A DNA stretch of 64,000 nucleotides from Draconibacterium aestuarii (GTDB lineage Bacteria; Bacteroidota; Bacteroidia; Bacteroidales; Prolixibacteraceae): contig JAPOHD010000007.1 in assembly GCA_026671195.1 (NCBI GenBank), positions 62,001 through 126,000 of the forward strand, written 5' to 3'. The position numbers were made by a program, and so were the translations under genes. The number at the start of each line of letters is the position of its first letter. Position 1 is the stretch's first letter. Positions 45,284 to 54,346 of the stretch are shown here, piece by piece. The notes under the pieces are model-generated. The model saw only the letters and a program-made list of their open reading frames with translations, was not told the DNA's origin and made no database searches.

Positions 45284-46837
45284 CTATTTACGCATCCAAT
45301 TTAATTGCGGCCAGGTTTCCGGGCCATCATTTTTTTGTGACTCCCCTTTTGTGCTTCTTCCCTCTGTAACGATCTTGCTTAACTCAGCTCTGAATTCTTC
45401 CACTACATCAGGATATTTATCCTGAAGGTTGTTTTCTTCTCCCATATCCTCTTTCAAATTGTAAAGTTGAACAGGTGGTAATTCGTTTATGCCTTGTGAA
45501 TTGGGGCGTGGTGCACTCCAACCTCCTGATCCGGGACAGAAATTCACTTTGTAATCGCCTTTACGGTAGGCAAACGAACCGTTTATTGAATGGTGAACAA
45601 TACTTTTACGCGTTTCTGCATTTGATTTAAGATTCAAGGCGGGAAGGAAACTGTAACTGTCTTCGGCCACATTATCCGGATATTTTCGGCCAATAACATC
45701 GGCAACGGTAGCAAACAAATCGGTCGTACATACCAACTGTTCCGATTTTCCCGGTTTCACTTTGGCCGGCCAGCGAACCACATAAGGCACATGATGACCC
45801 CCTTCAAAAATATCGGCTTTGTGCCCGCGGAAAACATAACTCGGGTCGTGCCCTTTGGTTGCCAGCTGTTCGTAATCAGCTTGTGGAGAACAACCATTAT
45901 CGCTGGTAAATATCAAAATCGTATTCTCCGCAATTCCATTTTTTTCGAGAGCCGCTGCCACCTGGCCAACTACATCATCAACCATCATCACAAAATCGGC
46001 ATAGATATTATCCAATCCGCTTTTACCTTTAAATTCTTTGGTTGGAAGAATAGGTGTATGAGGCGCCGGTAAAGGCATATATACAAAAAATGGTTGATCG
46101 CCGTTTGCGTTCTTATTAATGTATTCTACTGTCTTTTTTGTTACGTCAGGTAAAACCTGTTCGTGTACAAAATCGTCTGAAGTCAGTCCTTTGCGCCACC
46201 AGGTCTGTTTACCTTCGTCAACCGTATATTTGGTTGGAACCATGGTTGGCATATCGTTTTCTACCCAAACGTACGGGGCCATATCCAGCGAACCGCAAAA
46301 CCCAAAACTATAATCAAATCCCCTTGTATTGGGCCCATTTTTTACCGGTTCTGAGAAATCGACACCTGGTTCACCATTTAGATTCTCGTCTCCGGTTGGC
46401 TCTCCTTCCACAATTGCCCAGTCCCAGCCCAAATGCCATTTTCCGACATAGGCTGTTTTATACCCGTTTTCTTTTAAAAAACCTGCGATTGTTAGCCTTT
46501 CGGGGGCAATTAATGCCTGACTATATCCACTTAAAACGCCTTTTTTTAAGGTGGACCTCCAGTTATATCGTCCCGTTAATATACCGTAACGCGTAGGTGT
46601 ACATACTGCAGAACTGGTATGTGCATCGGTAAACATCACACCTTCCGATGCCATTTTATCGATATGAGGTGTCGTTATTTTTGAGTTCTCATTAAAACAG
46701 GAAACATCGCCATATCCCATGTCATCGGCTAATATGAAAACGATATTGGGTTTTGATTCGGTTTGCTGTGCGCGTTCAACACATCCGTTCAGTAGAACAG
46801 TTAATACGAGTAAACCTGCTGCAATTTTTTGTACCAT
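45284..46837 (-). CDS. Formylglycine-dependent sulfatase (S1 family), lipoprotein
   Basis: 517 residues with lipobox LLNGC. The alkaline-phosphatase-fold sulfatase begins with the metal-binding Asp pair ADDMGYGDV (about residues 38-45), followed by the maturation motif CTPTRYGILTGR, whose Cys (about residue 79) must be oxidised to formylglycine. Later KWHLGWD and TSDNGCSPQ complete the metal and substrate sites. S1 sulfatases hydrolyse sulfate esters of sugars; the subfamily and position specificity cannot be read here. It lies just before the second GH29 gene. No maturase gene (anSME) is in the window. Confidence 0.93.
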   Translation of the reverse strand: MVQKIAAGLLVLTVLLNGCVERAQQTESKPNIVFILADDMGYGDVSCFNENSKITTPHIDKMASEGVMFTDAHTSSAVCTPTRYGILTGRYNWRSTLKKGVLSGYSQALIAPERLTIAGFLKENGYKTAYVGKWHLGWDWAIVEGEPTGDENLNGEPGVDFSEPVKNGPNTRGFDYSFGFCGSLDMAPYVWVENDMPTMVPTKYTVDEGKQTWWRKGLTSDDFVHEQVLPDVTKKTVEYINKNANGDQPFFVYMPLPAPHTPILPTKEFKGKSGLDNIYADFVMMVDDVVGQVAAALEKNGIAENTILIFTSDNGCSPQADYEQLATKGHDPSYVFRGHKADIFEGGHHVPYVVRWPAKVKPGKSEQLVCTTDLFATVADVIGRKYPDNVAEDSYSFLPALNLKSNAETRKSIVHHSINGSFAYRKGDYKVNFCPGSGGWSAPRPNSQGINELPPVQLYNLKEDMGEENNLQDKYPDVVEEFRAELSKIVTEGRSTKGESQKNDGPETWPQLNWMRK

Positions 46838-46884
46838 GATGCTATAAATTAGTTGTAATGTTTTATTTAAAGGTAGTGCAATAA

Positions 46885-49032
46885 CTAATTTGAATACAAA
46901 TAGAATTCAGCAATTCGCGCCACCGTTTGCTGGCGTGTTGCTGTATTTATCTGAAATTTAACTGCGTTAACGCTTATTTTATTTTCAAAAGTGACTTTAC
47001 GTTCAACAGGATTATTATCCACATTCCCGAACTTATCTGTGCTTATTTCTTCCCATTTACCTTTGTTGTTTTTTATAAATAGCGTGTAGGTTTCTACCCG
47101 CCCCGGTTCATCAGGAGCTCCCTGTGGAGGCAAATAACCAAAACCTGAAATTTCAGTTTCTTCTGGCAACTCAATTTCAAAACTCCTGTCCGATTTTTTA
47201 TTCAGATTGAAGTTTGTGGTTGTTTCGGGATTATTGTCGTACATATATTTGCTGTTATCCCCACCTTGTGCTTTCCAGTTTGAAGGATCAATACTGATAT
47301 TTTCGGAGCTTTCCAGTATCCATTCATCGGTATTGTTTGAAATTGCAATCGCTTTTACCTTTCCGCCCAACGGTAATTCAAACGGGCCGGCGTAATGATT
47401 TGCATTTTCACCCAATGGCGATGAACCGTCAATGGTATATTTTACCGGCAATCCTTTTCCATCAATTTGAACTTTTCCTTCGTTGTTTCTGGAAATCTCA
47501 GGTCCTGCAACCAATTTGGGTGCCTGGTACAATTCAAGTGTTGCCAGACTTGGATTTTTTCGACTATGAGTAATTCGAATACGAATACGGTTGGTTGTGG
47601 TTTCAGGCACTCTTAATAAGCGGCGGATACCAATGGTAGTGGCTTCACCTATCTTTTCCCACGATCCGTTTTTCCATGCATCCACTTCGAAAGTTTCAAC
47701 CCGCTGACCAAAATCGGCAATGTTTTCCTGAAGCTTAATCACATTGAAAGTTTGTTCACCGTACAAATCAACTACAATTTCCCCTGTCGTTTCTGATTCG
47801 GATGCCAGCCAGCAGGTGCGAATGTCCTCATCAAATAAATAATTTGCGGCATACCCTCCGGCATGAACATTTTTAGATTTTGCCACTGCACCATCCGCAT
47901 AATTTTTTTGATACATGGTTTCCAGGTATTTCCCCAGTTGTTCCATTAAAACAACATCGGTTTCCGGAACAAGGCCACGATCATCGGGAGACAGATTGAC
48001 CAGTACATTGCTGTTTTGCCCTACCGTTTCGAAGTACGACTTTACCATGTAATCGAGCGTACGGGTTGTTTGGTCGGGGCGCCAAAACCACTGGTGACGA
48101 ACAGGAAGCCCGCCCCTTGCAGGATACCAGGTAAGCTGTTTATAATTTGGCAGTTCGTTAATATTGCCTAAGGTTTTTGCCATGGCCGGCACTTCACAAT
48201 CATAGCCTGAGAAATCGGCTTCTTCAAGCTGAATACCCTGTACACTCCATTCGGTGAAACGGCCGCGGCCACCTTCGTTTCCTACCCAACGAATATCAGG
48301 TCCGGCTCCCGAAATCAGTGCCTGAGGCTGCAATGTTCTTACTGTTTTATAAATTCGATCCCAGTCGAAATCCATTTTTACGCCACTCACTTTTGGATCG
48401 ATACCTGCCCCGTCGAACCAAACCAAATCAATGTTGCCATAATTGGTCATCAGTTCGGTAAGCTCATTTATCATCAGGTCGTTGTATTCCACTTTTCCGT
48501 ATGGTTCCTGTTTATCCCACGGAGAATAGTAAATACAGGTGCGTATTCCTTCGGCTCTACATGCATCGAAAAATTCGCGCACCACATCGCCTTTACCATT
48601 TTTCCAGGGAGCTTTTGCAATTGTACGTTCGCGGTAAGAGCTTGGCCACAAACAAAAACCATCGTGGTGTTTGCATACCAGAATTACAGATTTTATACCT
48701 GCGCTTTTAAAGGCAGCCACCCATTGTTTTGCATCCAGTTCAAGGGGATTAAAAATCGATAAATCTTCATGACCGGTTCCCCATTGCAAACCCGTAAAAG
48801 TATTCAGGTTAAAGTGAACAAAACCCAACATTTCGTATTGCTGCCAACGCAACTGACGCGCAGACGGACGTACGGTTGCCGCAAGTTCGGTAATAGCGCC
48901 AGTGGATACGTTTTCGGGCACTAAAACCGATGTTCCGTCGTAAAACGAATTCTTCACAAATTGTTTGTCAGTATCCTGTGTAAAAGCAGAAATTGCATAA
49001 AACAGCAATAGCCCCATCAATAGATTTTTCAT
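46885..49032 (-). CDS. GH29 alpha-L-fucosidase with C-terminal F5/8-type domains
   Basis: 715 residues with a cleavable signal peptide (residues 1-18, SAFTQD). The GH29 barrel has CKHHDGFCLWPSSYR, nucleophile Asp in LVWFDGAGID (about 207) and, 46 residues on, RWVGNE with the acid/base-type Glu (about 253). The spacing matches characterised subfamily B enzymes. After about residue 370 come a galactose-binding F5/8 C domain (NYLFDEDIRTCWLASE, FNVIKLQENIADFGQRV), a linking beta segment (KYTIDGSSPLG) and a second F5/8-like domain (about 590-715). The extra domains suggest binding to the bulk polysaccharide. It lies between two sulfatases, so a sulfated fucan substrate is suggested. Confidence 0.92.
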   Translation of the reverse strand: MKNLLMGLLLFYAISAFTQDTDKQFVKNSFYDGTSVLVPENVSTGAITELAATVRPSARQLRWQQYEMLGFVHFNLNTFTGLQWGTGHEDLSIFNPLELDAKQWVAAFKSAGIKSVILVCKHHDGFCLWPSSYRERTIAKAPWKNGKGDVVREFFDACRAEGIRTCIYYSPWDKQEPYGKVEYNDLMINELTELMTNYGNIDLVWFDGAGIDPKVSGVKMDFDWDRIYKTVRTLQPQALISGAGPDIRWVGNEGGRGRFTEWSVQGIQLEEADFSGYDCEVPAMAKTLGNINELPNYKQLTWYPARGGLPVRHQWFWRPDQTTRTLDYMVKSYFETVGQNSNVLVNLSPDDRGLVPETDVVLMEQLGKYLETMYQKNYADGAVAKSKNVHAGGYAANYLFDEDIRTCWLASESETTGEIVVDLYGEQTFNVIKLQENIADFGQRVETFEVDAWKNGSWEKIGEATTIGIRRLLRVPETTTNRIRIRITHSRKNPSLATLELYQAPKLVAGPEISRNNEGKVQIDGKGLPVKYTIDGSSPLGENANHYAGPFELPLGGKVKAIAISNNTDEWILESSENISIDPSNWKAQGGDNSKYMYDNNPETTTNFNLNKKSDRSFEIELPEETEISGFGYLPPQGAPDEPGRVETYTLFIKNNKGKWEEISTDKFGNVDNNPVERKVTFENKISVNAVKFQINTATRQQTVARIAEFYLYSN

Positions 49033-49057
49033 GAGCAGTTTCTTGTCTATCTTATAT

Positions 49058-50632
49058 TTAAAAGTCTTTTAGGCTTTGAACCGGTTTAACTTCCAGGTTT
49101 TGTGTAATGGCATTATATTTATTGCTAAGTTGTTCTACCAATTCGGGTTCCTGTTCGGCCACATTAACTTTTTGCCCTAAATCGCTTGCGAGATTATAAA
49201 GTTGTACATCGGCGGTGAATCCGGTTTCATTTTTCACGCCCCACGGTACCATTTTAGGACCATTGTGCGGTAATATCAGCGACCAGTCTCCATTTCGGTA
49301 TGCAGTGGCTTTCATTCCCTGAACCACAAGGTCATCACGTCCCATCTTGCTTTCACCTAACAATGCAGGTAGAATATTTTCACTGTCGTTTGTTTTGGTT
49401 TGAATTCCCAGCAATGAGGCAAAGGATGCCAGAAAATCCATTTGGCAAACCATTGCATCCGACACTCCGGGTTTTACTCTTCCTTTCCATCTAAGAATAA
49501 ACGGAACGCGGGTACCTCCATCGTATAAGCTGTATTTTCCGCTGCGTAAAGGTCCTGCCGGTTTGTGGTCTCCCATTAAAACCTCGGCATCATCGTAATA
49601 ACCATCATCCCCAACCGGGCCGTTATCGCTCGAGAATATAACAATGGTATTCTCTGCCAAACCGTTTTTTTCCAACGTTTTCATAAATTCCCCGATACAC
49701 CAGTCAGCTTCCAAAATCACATCACCACGAGGTCCGAGACCTGACTTGCCTGCAAACCTGGGATGCGGAACCCGTGGAACATGCGGCTGATTCAGTGCAT
49801 AATAAAGAAAGAAAGGTTTGTCATTATTTAATTCAACAAACTTTTGAGCACGAACAAGAAAGGTATCTGCCATATTCTCATCAATCCATTTGGCACTTTC
49901 CCCGCCTTTCATAAATCCAATCCGACCAATTCCGTTTACAATGGAATTGTTGTGTCCCTGACTCGACTTCATTCTCAGCAACTCTGGATTTTCATCAACG
50001 GTAGGTTGTCCTTCAAAATTTTTACGATAGCTAACTTCAATAGGATCAGTTTTATCCAAACCAACAACATGGCCGCTTTCCAGAAAAACAGTCGGCACAC
50101 GGTCGTTGGTGGCAGCCATAATAAAGTCGTAGTCAAATCCAACTTCACGTGGGCCGGGTTTAACTTCTTCGTTCCAGTTTACATTACCCTTGCCTAACCC
50201 AAGATGCCATTTACCGACAATCCCCGTTGTATATCCAGCCTCTTTTAACATGGAAGGAAGGGTAACACTTCCCGGTTCTATCAATAAAGGTGCATCTCCC
50301 GGAAGTACCTGTGCCCGTGTATTTTTCCAGGGATACTGTCCGGTAAGCATGCCATAACGACTTGGTGTACATGTTGCTGAAGTACTGTAGCCTTGTGTGA
50401 ACCGTATTCCTTCGTCGGCCAGTTTATCAATATTTGGTGTTTGAAGCTCGGTGGCACCATAACAACTTACATCACCATAGCCTAAATCATCGGCATAGAT
50501 TATTACAATATTGGGCTTTACTTTCTTATTCGATGTGCGATTTGCACATCCGTTAAGTGCAAGAATGAGAAACAGATAACCTAAAGTAATCCCTGAATTC
50601 CTGAATATAGATAAACACTTTATATGGTTCAT
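49058..50632 (-). CDS. Formylglycine-dependent sulfatase (S1 family), lipoprotein
   Basis: 524 residues with lipobox LALNGC. ADDLGYGDVSCYG gives the metal-site Asp pair (about 48-49), and CTPSRYGMLTGQ has the formylglycine Cys (about 88). KWHLGLG and SSDNGPVGDDG follow. It is the first gene after a 586-bp non-coding stretch. Its C-terminal half resembles arylsulfatases that act on exo-sulfates of sugars. It is about 25 bp upstream of the GH29 gene, consistent with a sulfatase and fucosidase working in turn on one end. Confidence 0.93.
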   Translation of the reverse strand: MNHIKCLSIFRNSGITLGYLFLILALNGCANRTSNKKVKPNIVIIYADDLGYGDVSCYGATELQTPNIDKLADEGIRFTQGYSTSATCTPSRYGMLTGQYPWKNTRAQVLPGDAPLLIEPGSVTLPSMLKEAGYTTGIVGKWHLGLGKGNVNWNEEVKPGPREVGFDYDFIMAATNDRVPTVFLESGHVVGLDKTDPIEVSYRKNFEGQPTVDENPELLRMKSSQGHNNSIVNGIGRIGFMKGGESAKWIDENMADTFLVRAQKFVELNNDKPFFLYYALNQPHVPRVPHPRFAGKSGLGPRGDVILEADWCIGEFMKTLEKNGLAENTIVIFSSDNGPVGDDGYYDDAEVLMGDHKPAGPLRSGKYSLYDGGTRVPFILRWKGRVKPGVSDAMVCQMDFLASFASLLGIQTKTNDSENILPALLGESKMGRDDLVVQGMKATAYRNGDWSLILPHNGPKMVPWGVKNETGFTADVQLYNLASDLGQKVNVAEQEPELVEQLSNKYNAITQNLEVKPVQSLKDF

Positions 50633-51218
50633 ATAAGTCTAACTGGTTTTTAACGGTAAATTTTCTTGTCCCTGATTAAAAAATCCGAGATTATCCACTC
50701 GGAAAAATGTTTCTTAATCAAATTACAGCTACAAATTAAATTATTTAATAATTACCAGCAAACATTACAATTAATTTAATTTACCTCATATTGATGAAAA
50801 CAGTGAATAAATTCAGTTGGTTTTCATTCATTCTTTAAAATTATATAAATTCTTAAGCGGAAATGGTGTATTTGAAACCAACTGATTACGTGCCTGTGTT
50901 TAACAGAAAATTACAATTCAACTTCAGGAAATAAACATGGAATATTTATTTCCTGAAGTATACCTGCTGCATAAAAAAATGTAGCAAATCATACATTTTA
51001 CAATACAAATCGACGCAGTAGTAATTGTTAGATAATGAAGTACTGAAATTATGATCGGACCGACCGAATTGAGTTGATTTAGGAAAATCCTACCATGATT
51101 AATAAAAACCAGAAGGTATCGCGATATTTACTTATGGTGCAATCGTTTAATACAAAAATGATTCGAATAATTCATCTATTCAGGGAAACGTGCCGATGAG
51201 AGGATCTATTTCAGGAAA
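50633..51218. other. 586-bp non-coding gap with palindromes, before the sulfatase at 49058
   Basis: I see no gene here on either strand. It contains a 15-bp-stem palindrome (50921-50959, described separately), a 7-bp GCTGCAT/ATGTAGC stem near 50966-50985 and a 10-bp palindrome TATCGCGATA (51117-51126). The T-tract pattern of a terminator is missing. The next operon's promoter must be here, but no TAnnTTTG match with proper spacing was found. Confidence 0.6.
50921..50959. promoter_or_regulatory. 15-bp-stem palindrome upstream of the sulfatase-GH29 unit
   Basis: ACTTCAGGAAATAAA (50921-50935) is the exact reverse complement of TTTATTTCCTGAAGT (50945-50959) around a 9-nt loop. Perfect stems this long in a non-coding gap are unlikely by chance; it may be an operator or RNA stem. 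It lies about 290 bp before the sulfatase start codon and has no T-tract on either strand, so it is not a standard terminator. Confidence 0.55.
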
Positions 51219-52667
51219 CTATTTTATCCAGGGATCATTCATGCCGAATAGTAACTCATTCAGTTCCTGCTCCATTTTTTCATCCAGATCTTTATTATTA
51301 CCCCAAATATTTACCATTTGAAATGGGTCATTTATATCGTTGTAGAGATAGTAATATTTTTGTCCGTTAGCTTTAACCACAGCAAAAGTATATTGAGCAT
51401 TTCGGAAACCACGTGCTCCGGAAGAAGAATTAGAAGGTTCTGAACCAAAATAAAGTTGTTTATCCGGTCGGATTACTGCTTTATTAAAAAATACATTTGA
51501 ATAATCCACTCCTTCAACCTTTGCAGGAATTTGATTTCCCAATCCCATTAGGCCAAGCATGGTTGGCATATAATCCGGAACACTAATCATTATGTCCTCT
51601 GTTTTACTTTTCACTGTCTTTGGGAAATGAACGATCAGCGGAATATAGTAAGCCTCTTTAAACCAAACATTTTTATGCATTAATCCCTGGCTTCCTAACA
51701 TTTCTCCATGATCGGCAGTAAACACGATGATCGTATTCTCATATAATCCCTGTTCTTTTAATGCACTTATAACCCTTCCTATTTGATCGTCAACCCCATT
51801 AACACAGGCAAAATAATCAGGTGCCTGATCAATTTTGGTTTCAACTCCTTTATCCCCTCTTTGTAAATCGTTATTGGTTGTAAACTTAACATTGTCACGG
51901 TTTAACAACTGTTTATAGTCTTTCCCGGCAAATTGTTGTTTGTATTTTTCAGGCACTTCACCAAAAGGAGTATGTGGCGGATTTATTGACCAAAACAAAG
52001 CAAAAGGTTTCTCGTTTATCCGCTGGTGTTCAGTATTCTTCAGGTAGTCGATTATTACATCGGCTTCGTGCTCAGGCGACCATTTATTAACTACAAGTTT
52101 CTCCCCTTCGGCAGCATGTGTTGTCCAGTAATATGGATTATTATGCCGGCCATGGGTTCCGTAAGCGTGCCAAAATGAAAAACCATGCCGATTTTCAGGA
52201 GGGCACCAGGTATCCCATTCAACGGTTTCTCCCGGAAGAGTTGGTTCCGGCCCGTCGAGGTGCCATTTCCCTACGTAACCGGCACTGTAGCCATTTTCTG
52301 CCAGTACATCTGAAAAGCAGACCTCATCTTTTTTTAAATAATTACCATAAGCAGTACGCCCTGAATTGCAGTTGGCAATAACCCCGTTAGCAAGCGGGTA
52401 TTTACCTGTAAACAACATGCCACGATAAGGACTGCAAAGCGGATGATTTGATACAGCCCTGCTAAAAAACACGCCATTTTCTGCGAGGTTATCAATATTT
52501 GGAGTCTGTACCGGATCCTCATTCAGAAATCCCAGCGACGCTTTTCTATATTGATCAGCAAAAATAAATAAGAGATTGGGTTTTGTCTCCGGTTTTGTAT
52601 CCTTTACTTGTTTGGCACATGAACACAATACAGTGGACAGGATGATAAAATATGCTATTAGTTTCAT
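51219..52667 (-). CDS. Formylglycine-dependent sulfatase (S1 family), lipoprotein
   Basis: 482 residues with lipobox TVLCSC. The metal-binding segment reads FADQYRKASLGF (Asp-Gln in place of the Asp-Asp, as in choline-sulfatase-like groups), and the maturation motif CSPYRGMLFTGK has its formylglycine Cys at about residue 78. KWHLDGPEPTLPGETV and TADHGEMLGSQGLMHK are the later active-site segments. It differs clearly from the other three sulfatases, so it probably removes sulfate from another position. It is the last gene of the unit that begins at GH16. Confidence 0.92.
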   Translation of the reverse strand: MKLIAYFIILSTVLCSCAKQVKDTKPETKPNLLFIFADQYRKASLGFLNEDPVQTPNIDNLAENGVFFSRAVSNHPLCSPYRGMLFTGKYPLANGVIANCNSGRTAYGNYLKKDEVCFSDVLAENGYSAGYVGKWHLDGPEPTLPGETVEWDTWCPPENRHGFSFWHAYGTHGRHNNPYYWTTHAAEGEKLVVNKWSPEHEADVIIDYLKNTEHQRINEKPFALFWSINPPHTPFGEVPEKYKQQFAGKDYKQLLNRDNVKFTTNNDLQRGDKGVETKIDQAPDYFACVNGVDDQIGRVISALKEQGLYENTIIVFTADHGEMLGSQGLMHKNVWFKEAYYIPLIVHFPKTVKSKTEDIMISVPDYMPTMLGLMGLGNQIPAKVEGVDYSNVFFNKAVIRPDKQLYFGSEPSNSSSGARGFRNAQYTFAVVKANGQKYYYLYNDINDPFQMVNIWGNNKDLDEKMEQELNELLFGMNDPWIK

Positions 52668-52902
52668 TCTTTTTATTTTTTAATTTCTCGATGGAAATCC
52701 ATGTAACTTGTCCGTTTGCTAACGGATGTTCGTTTACTATTTGTATTAACCTGAACCTTGCGAACTCATGTTGTCAGGTTCTTAATACCATTAACAAAGT
52801 TGGTCCAATATTCTACACATAAATGTCGGGATTAATCAAAGGATTAGTTGGACACCATCTTTTATAACCGTGGATTAGTGAAAACAAAAAAATATTATCT
52901 GT

Positions 52903-54339
52903 TTACTTCGGGATTTTCAAGGTGTTTCTTTCCCTCATGTGCAGGTACAATTTATCCTGCAGCTTTTTAACCAAATCCTTATTTTCTACTAATTCAGCAA
53001 TGTTTATATTTTCTTCCGGATCTGTCTCATGGTTGTACAGCATCCGGGTATAGCCCTTCTCTTCTCCATCCCGGAACCACTCGGTAAAAGCGTGCGTTTT
53101 TGTGACTATGGTTTCTCCTGTTATCCACCGGCAATAAACTTCTTCTTTCCAGGGCAAATCCGGGTCACTCAATAAAGGCACCATGCTTCTCCCCTGAAGA
53201 TGGAAAGGTTTCTCCAATCCGGATAGTTCGCATAAGGTTGGATAAATATCAACGTACTCCACCAAAGCATCAGTTTGTTTTGCCTTTCCCTTGCCCGGAG
53301 CTCTTAAAATCAAAGGAGTATGCAACACCTTTTCAAAATTACAATGTTTGCACCATAAGTTATGTTCTCCCAAATGCCAACCGTGATCACCCCACAATAT
53401 GACGATAGTATTCTCTGCCAGTTCTAGTCGTTCAAGCTCGTCAAGAACTTTTCCAATCTGTGCATCGGTATAACTAACACAAGCGTAATATCCATGAATG
53501 AGCTTTCTCATGAATTCTTTATCCATCGGTCCCTTATCCGGAACATCCGTATAATTTCTGAGCTCTCCAAACGAATGCATACATTCGTTTGGGGCATCCT
53601 TTGGTTTATACATGTTATCGGGAAGTTGAATATTCTCATGCTCATACATATCCCAATATTTTTTAGGGGCATTAAAAGGCAAATGTGGCTTTAAGAAACC
53701 CACCGCAAGAAAGAATGGCTGATTGGCCGCTTTAAGATCATTTAGTTTTCTGATCGTTTCTTGGGCTATCATTCCATCGGGGTAAATATGATCGGGTCCT
53801 TCGGGAGACTCAAAGGAAACGCCGTTGATCCCGACACCATTTTTTCGTGGTTCAATCTGTTTTTGTGCTTCTTCTGTAACATAGGCTTGCCATCCTTCCC
53901 AGTCTCCTGTTGGATGCCATGGCGTTTCAGACCAGCTTCCTTTCCCGTCTTCAATGTGATGATAGATTTTACCAAGAGATATTGTATGATATCCGTTATT
54001 TTTAAAACACATGGGCAAACTCACCACTCCGGGCACGTCTTCATCCTGCCAGCAACTGAAGTTTAAAAAGCGTTGTCGGTTGGGCCGTATTCCCGACAAC
54101 AGGCTTGCCCTTGATGCGCCGCATACGGGAATATTACAATAGGAGCGATTAAAAACAAAACCTTCACTTGCAAGTTTGTCAATATTTGGCGATTTTATGT
54201 GTGTTGCTCCGTAACATCCCAATTCGGGCCGTAAATCGTCAACCGCTATAAACAGAATATTAGGTCGATCATCTTCCTGTGCCTGCGCAAAAATTACCGA
54301 AACTATGAAACAAAAGAAATACGCAATTTTCTTCATCAT
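52903..54339 (-). CDS. Iduronate-2-sulfatase-like sulfatase with CxAxR motif
   Basis: 478 residues with a cleavable signal peptide (FAQAQ). AVDDLRPELGCYGA gives the metal-site Asp pair, and CGASRASLLSGIRP carries the formylglycine Cys (about residue 73). The central motif residue is Ala instead of Pro; CxAxR is also accepted by maturases. The LRPELGCYG and SRASLLSGIRP pattern is that of the iduronate-2-sulfatase-like group, whose members remove 2-O-sulfate from uronic acids or sugars. It overlaps no neighbour and lies 7 bp downstream of GH88, so desulfation of a uronate is plausible. Confidence 0.92.
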   Translation of the reverse strand: MMKKIAYFFCFIVSVIFAQAQEDDRPNILFIAVDDLRPELGCYGATHIKSPNIDKLASEGFVFNRSYCNIPVCGASRASLLSGIRPNRQRFLNFSCWQDEDVPGVVSLPMCFKNNGYHTISLGKIYHHIEDGKGSWSETPWHPTGDWEGWQAYVTEEAQKQIEPRKNGVGINGVSFESPEGPDHIYPDGMIAQETIRKLNDLKAANQPFFLAVGFLKPHLPFNAPKKYWDMYEHENIQLPDNMYKPKDAPNECMHSFGELRNYTDVPDKGPMDKEFMRKLIHGYYACVSYTDAQIGKVLDELERLELAENTIVILWGDHGWHLGEHNLWCKHCNFEKVLHTPLILRAPGKGKAKQTDALVEYVDIYPTLCELSGLEKPFHLQGRSMVPLLSDPDLPWKEEVYCRWITGETIVTKTHAFTEWFRDGEEKGYTRMLYNHETDPEENINIAELVENKDLVKKLQDKLYLHMRERNTLKIPK

Positions 54340-54346
54340 TTAAAGA

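Noticed and set aside
52748-52780. AACCTGA/TCAGGTT inverted pair between two sulfatase genes
   Set aside because: Seven pairs with a 19-nt loop and no T-tract; could be chance in AT-rich spacer.
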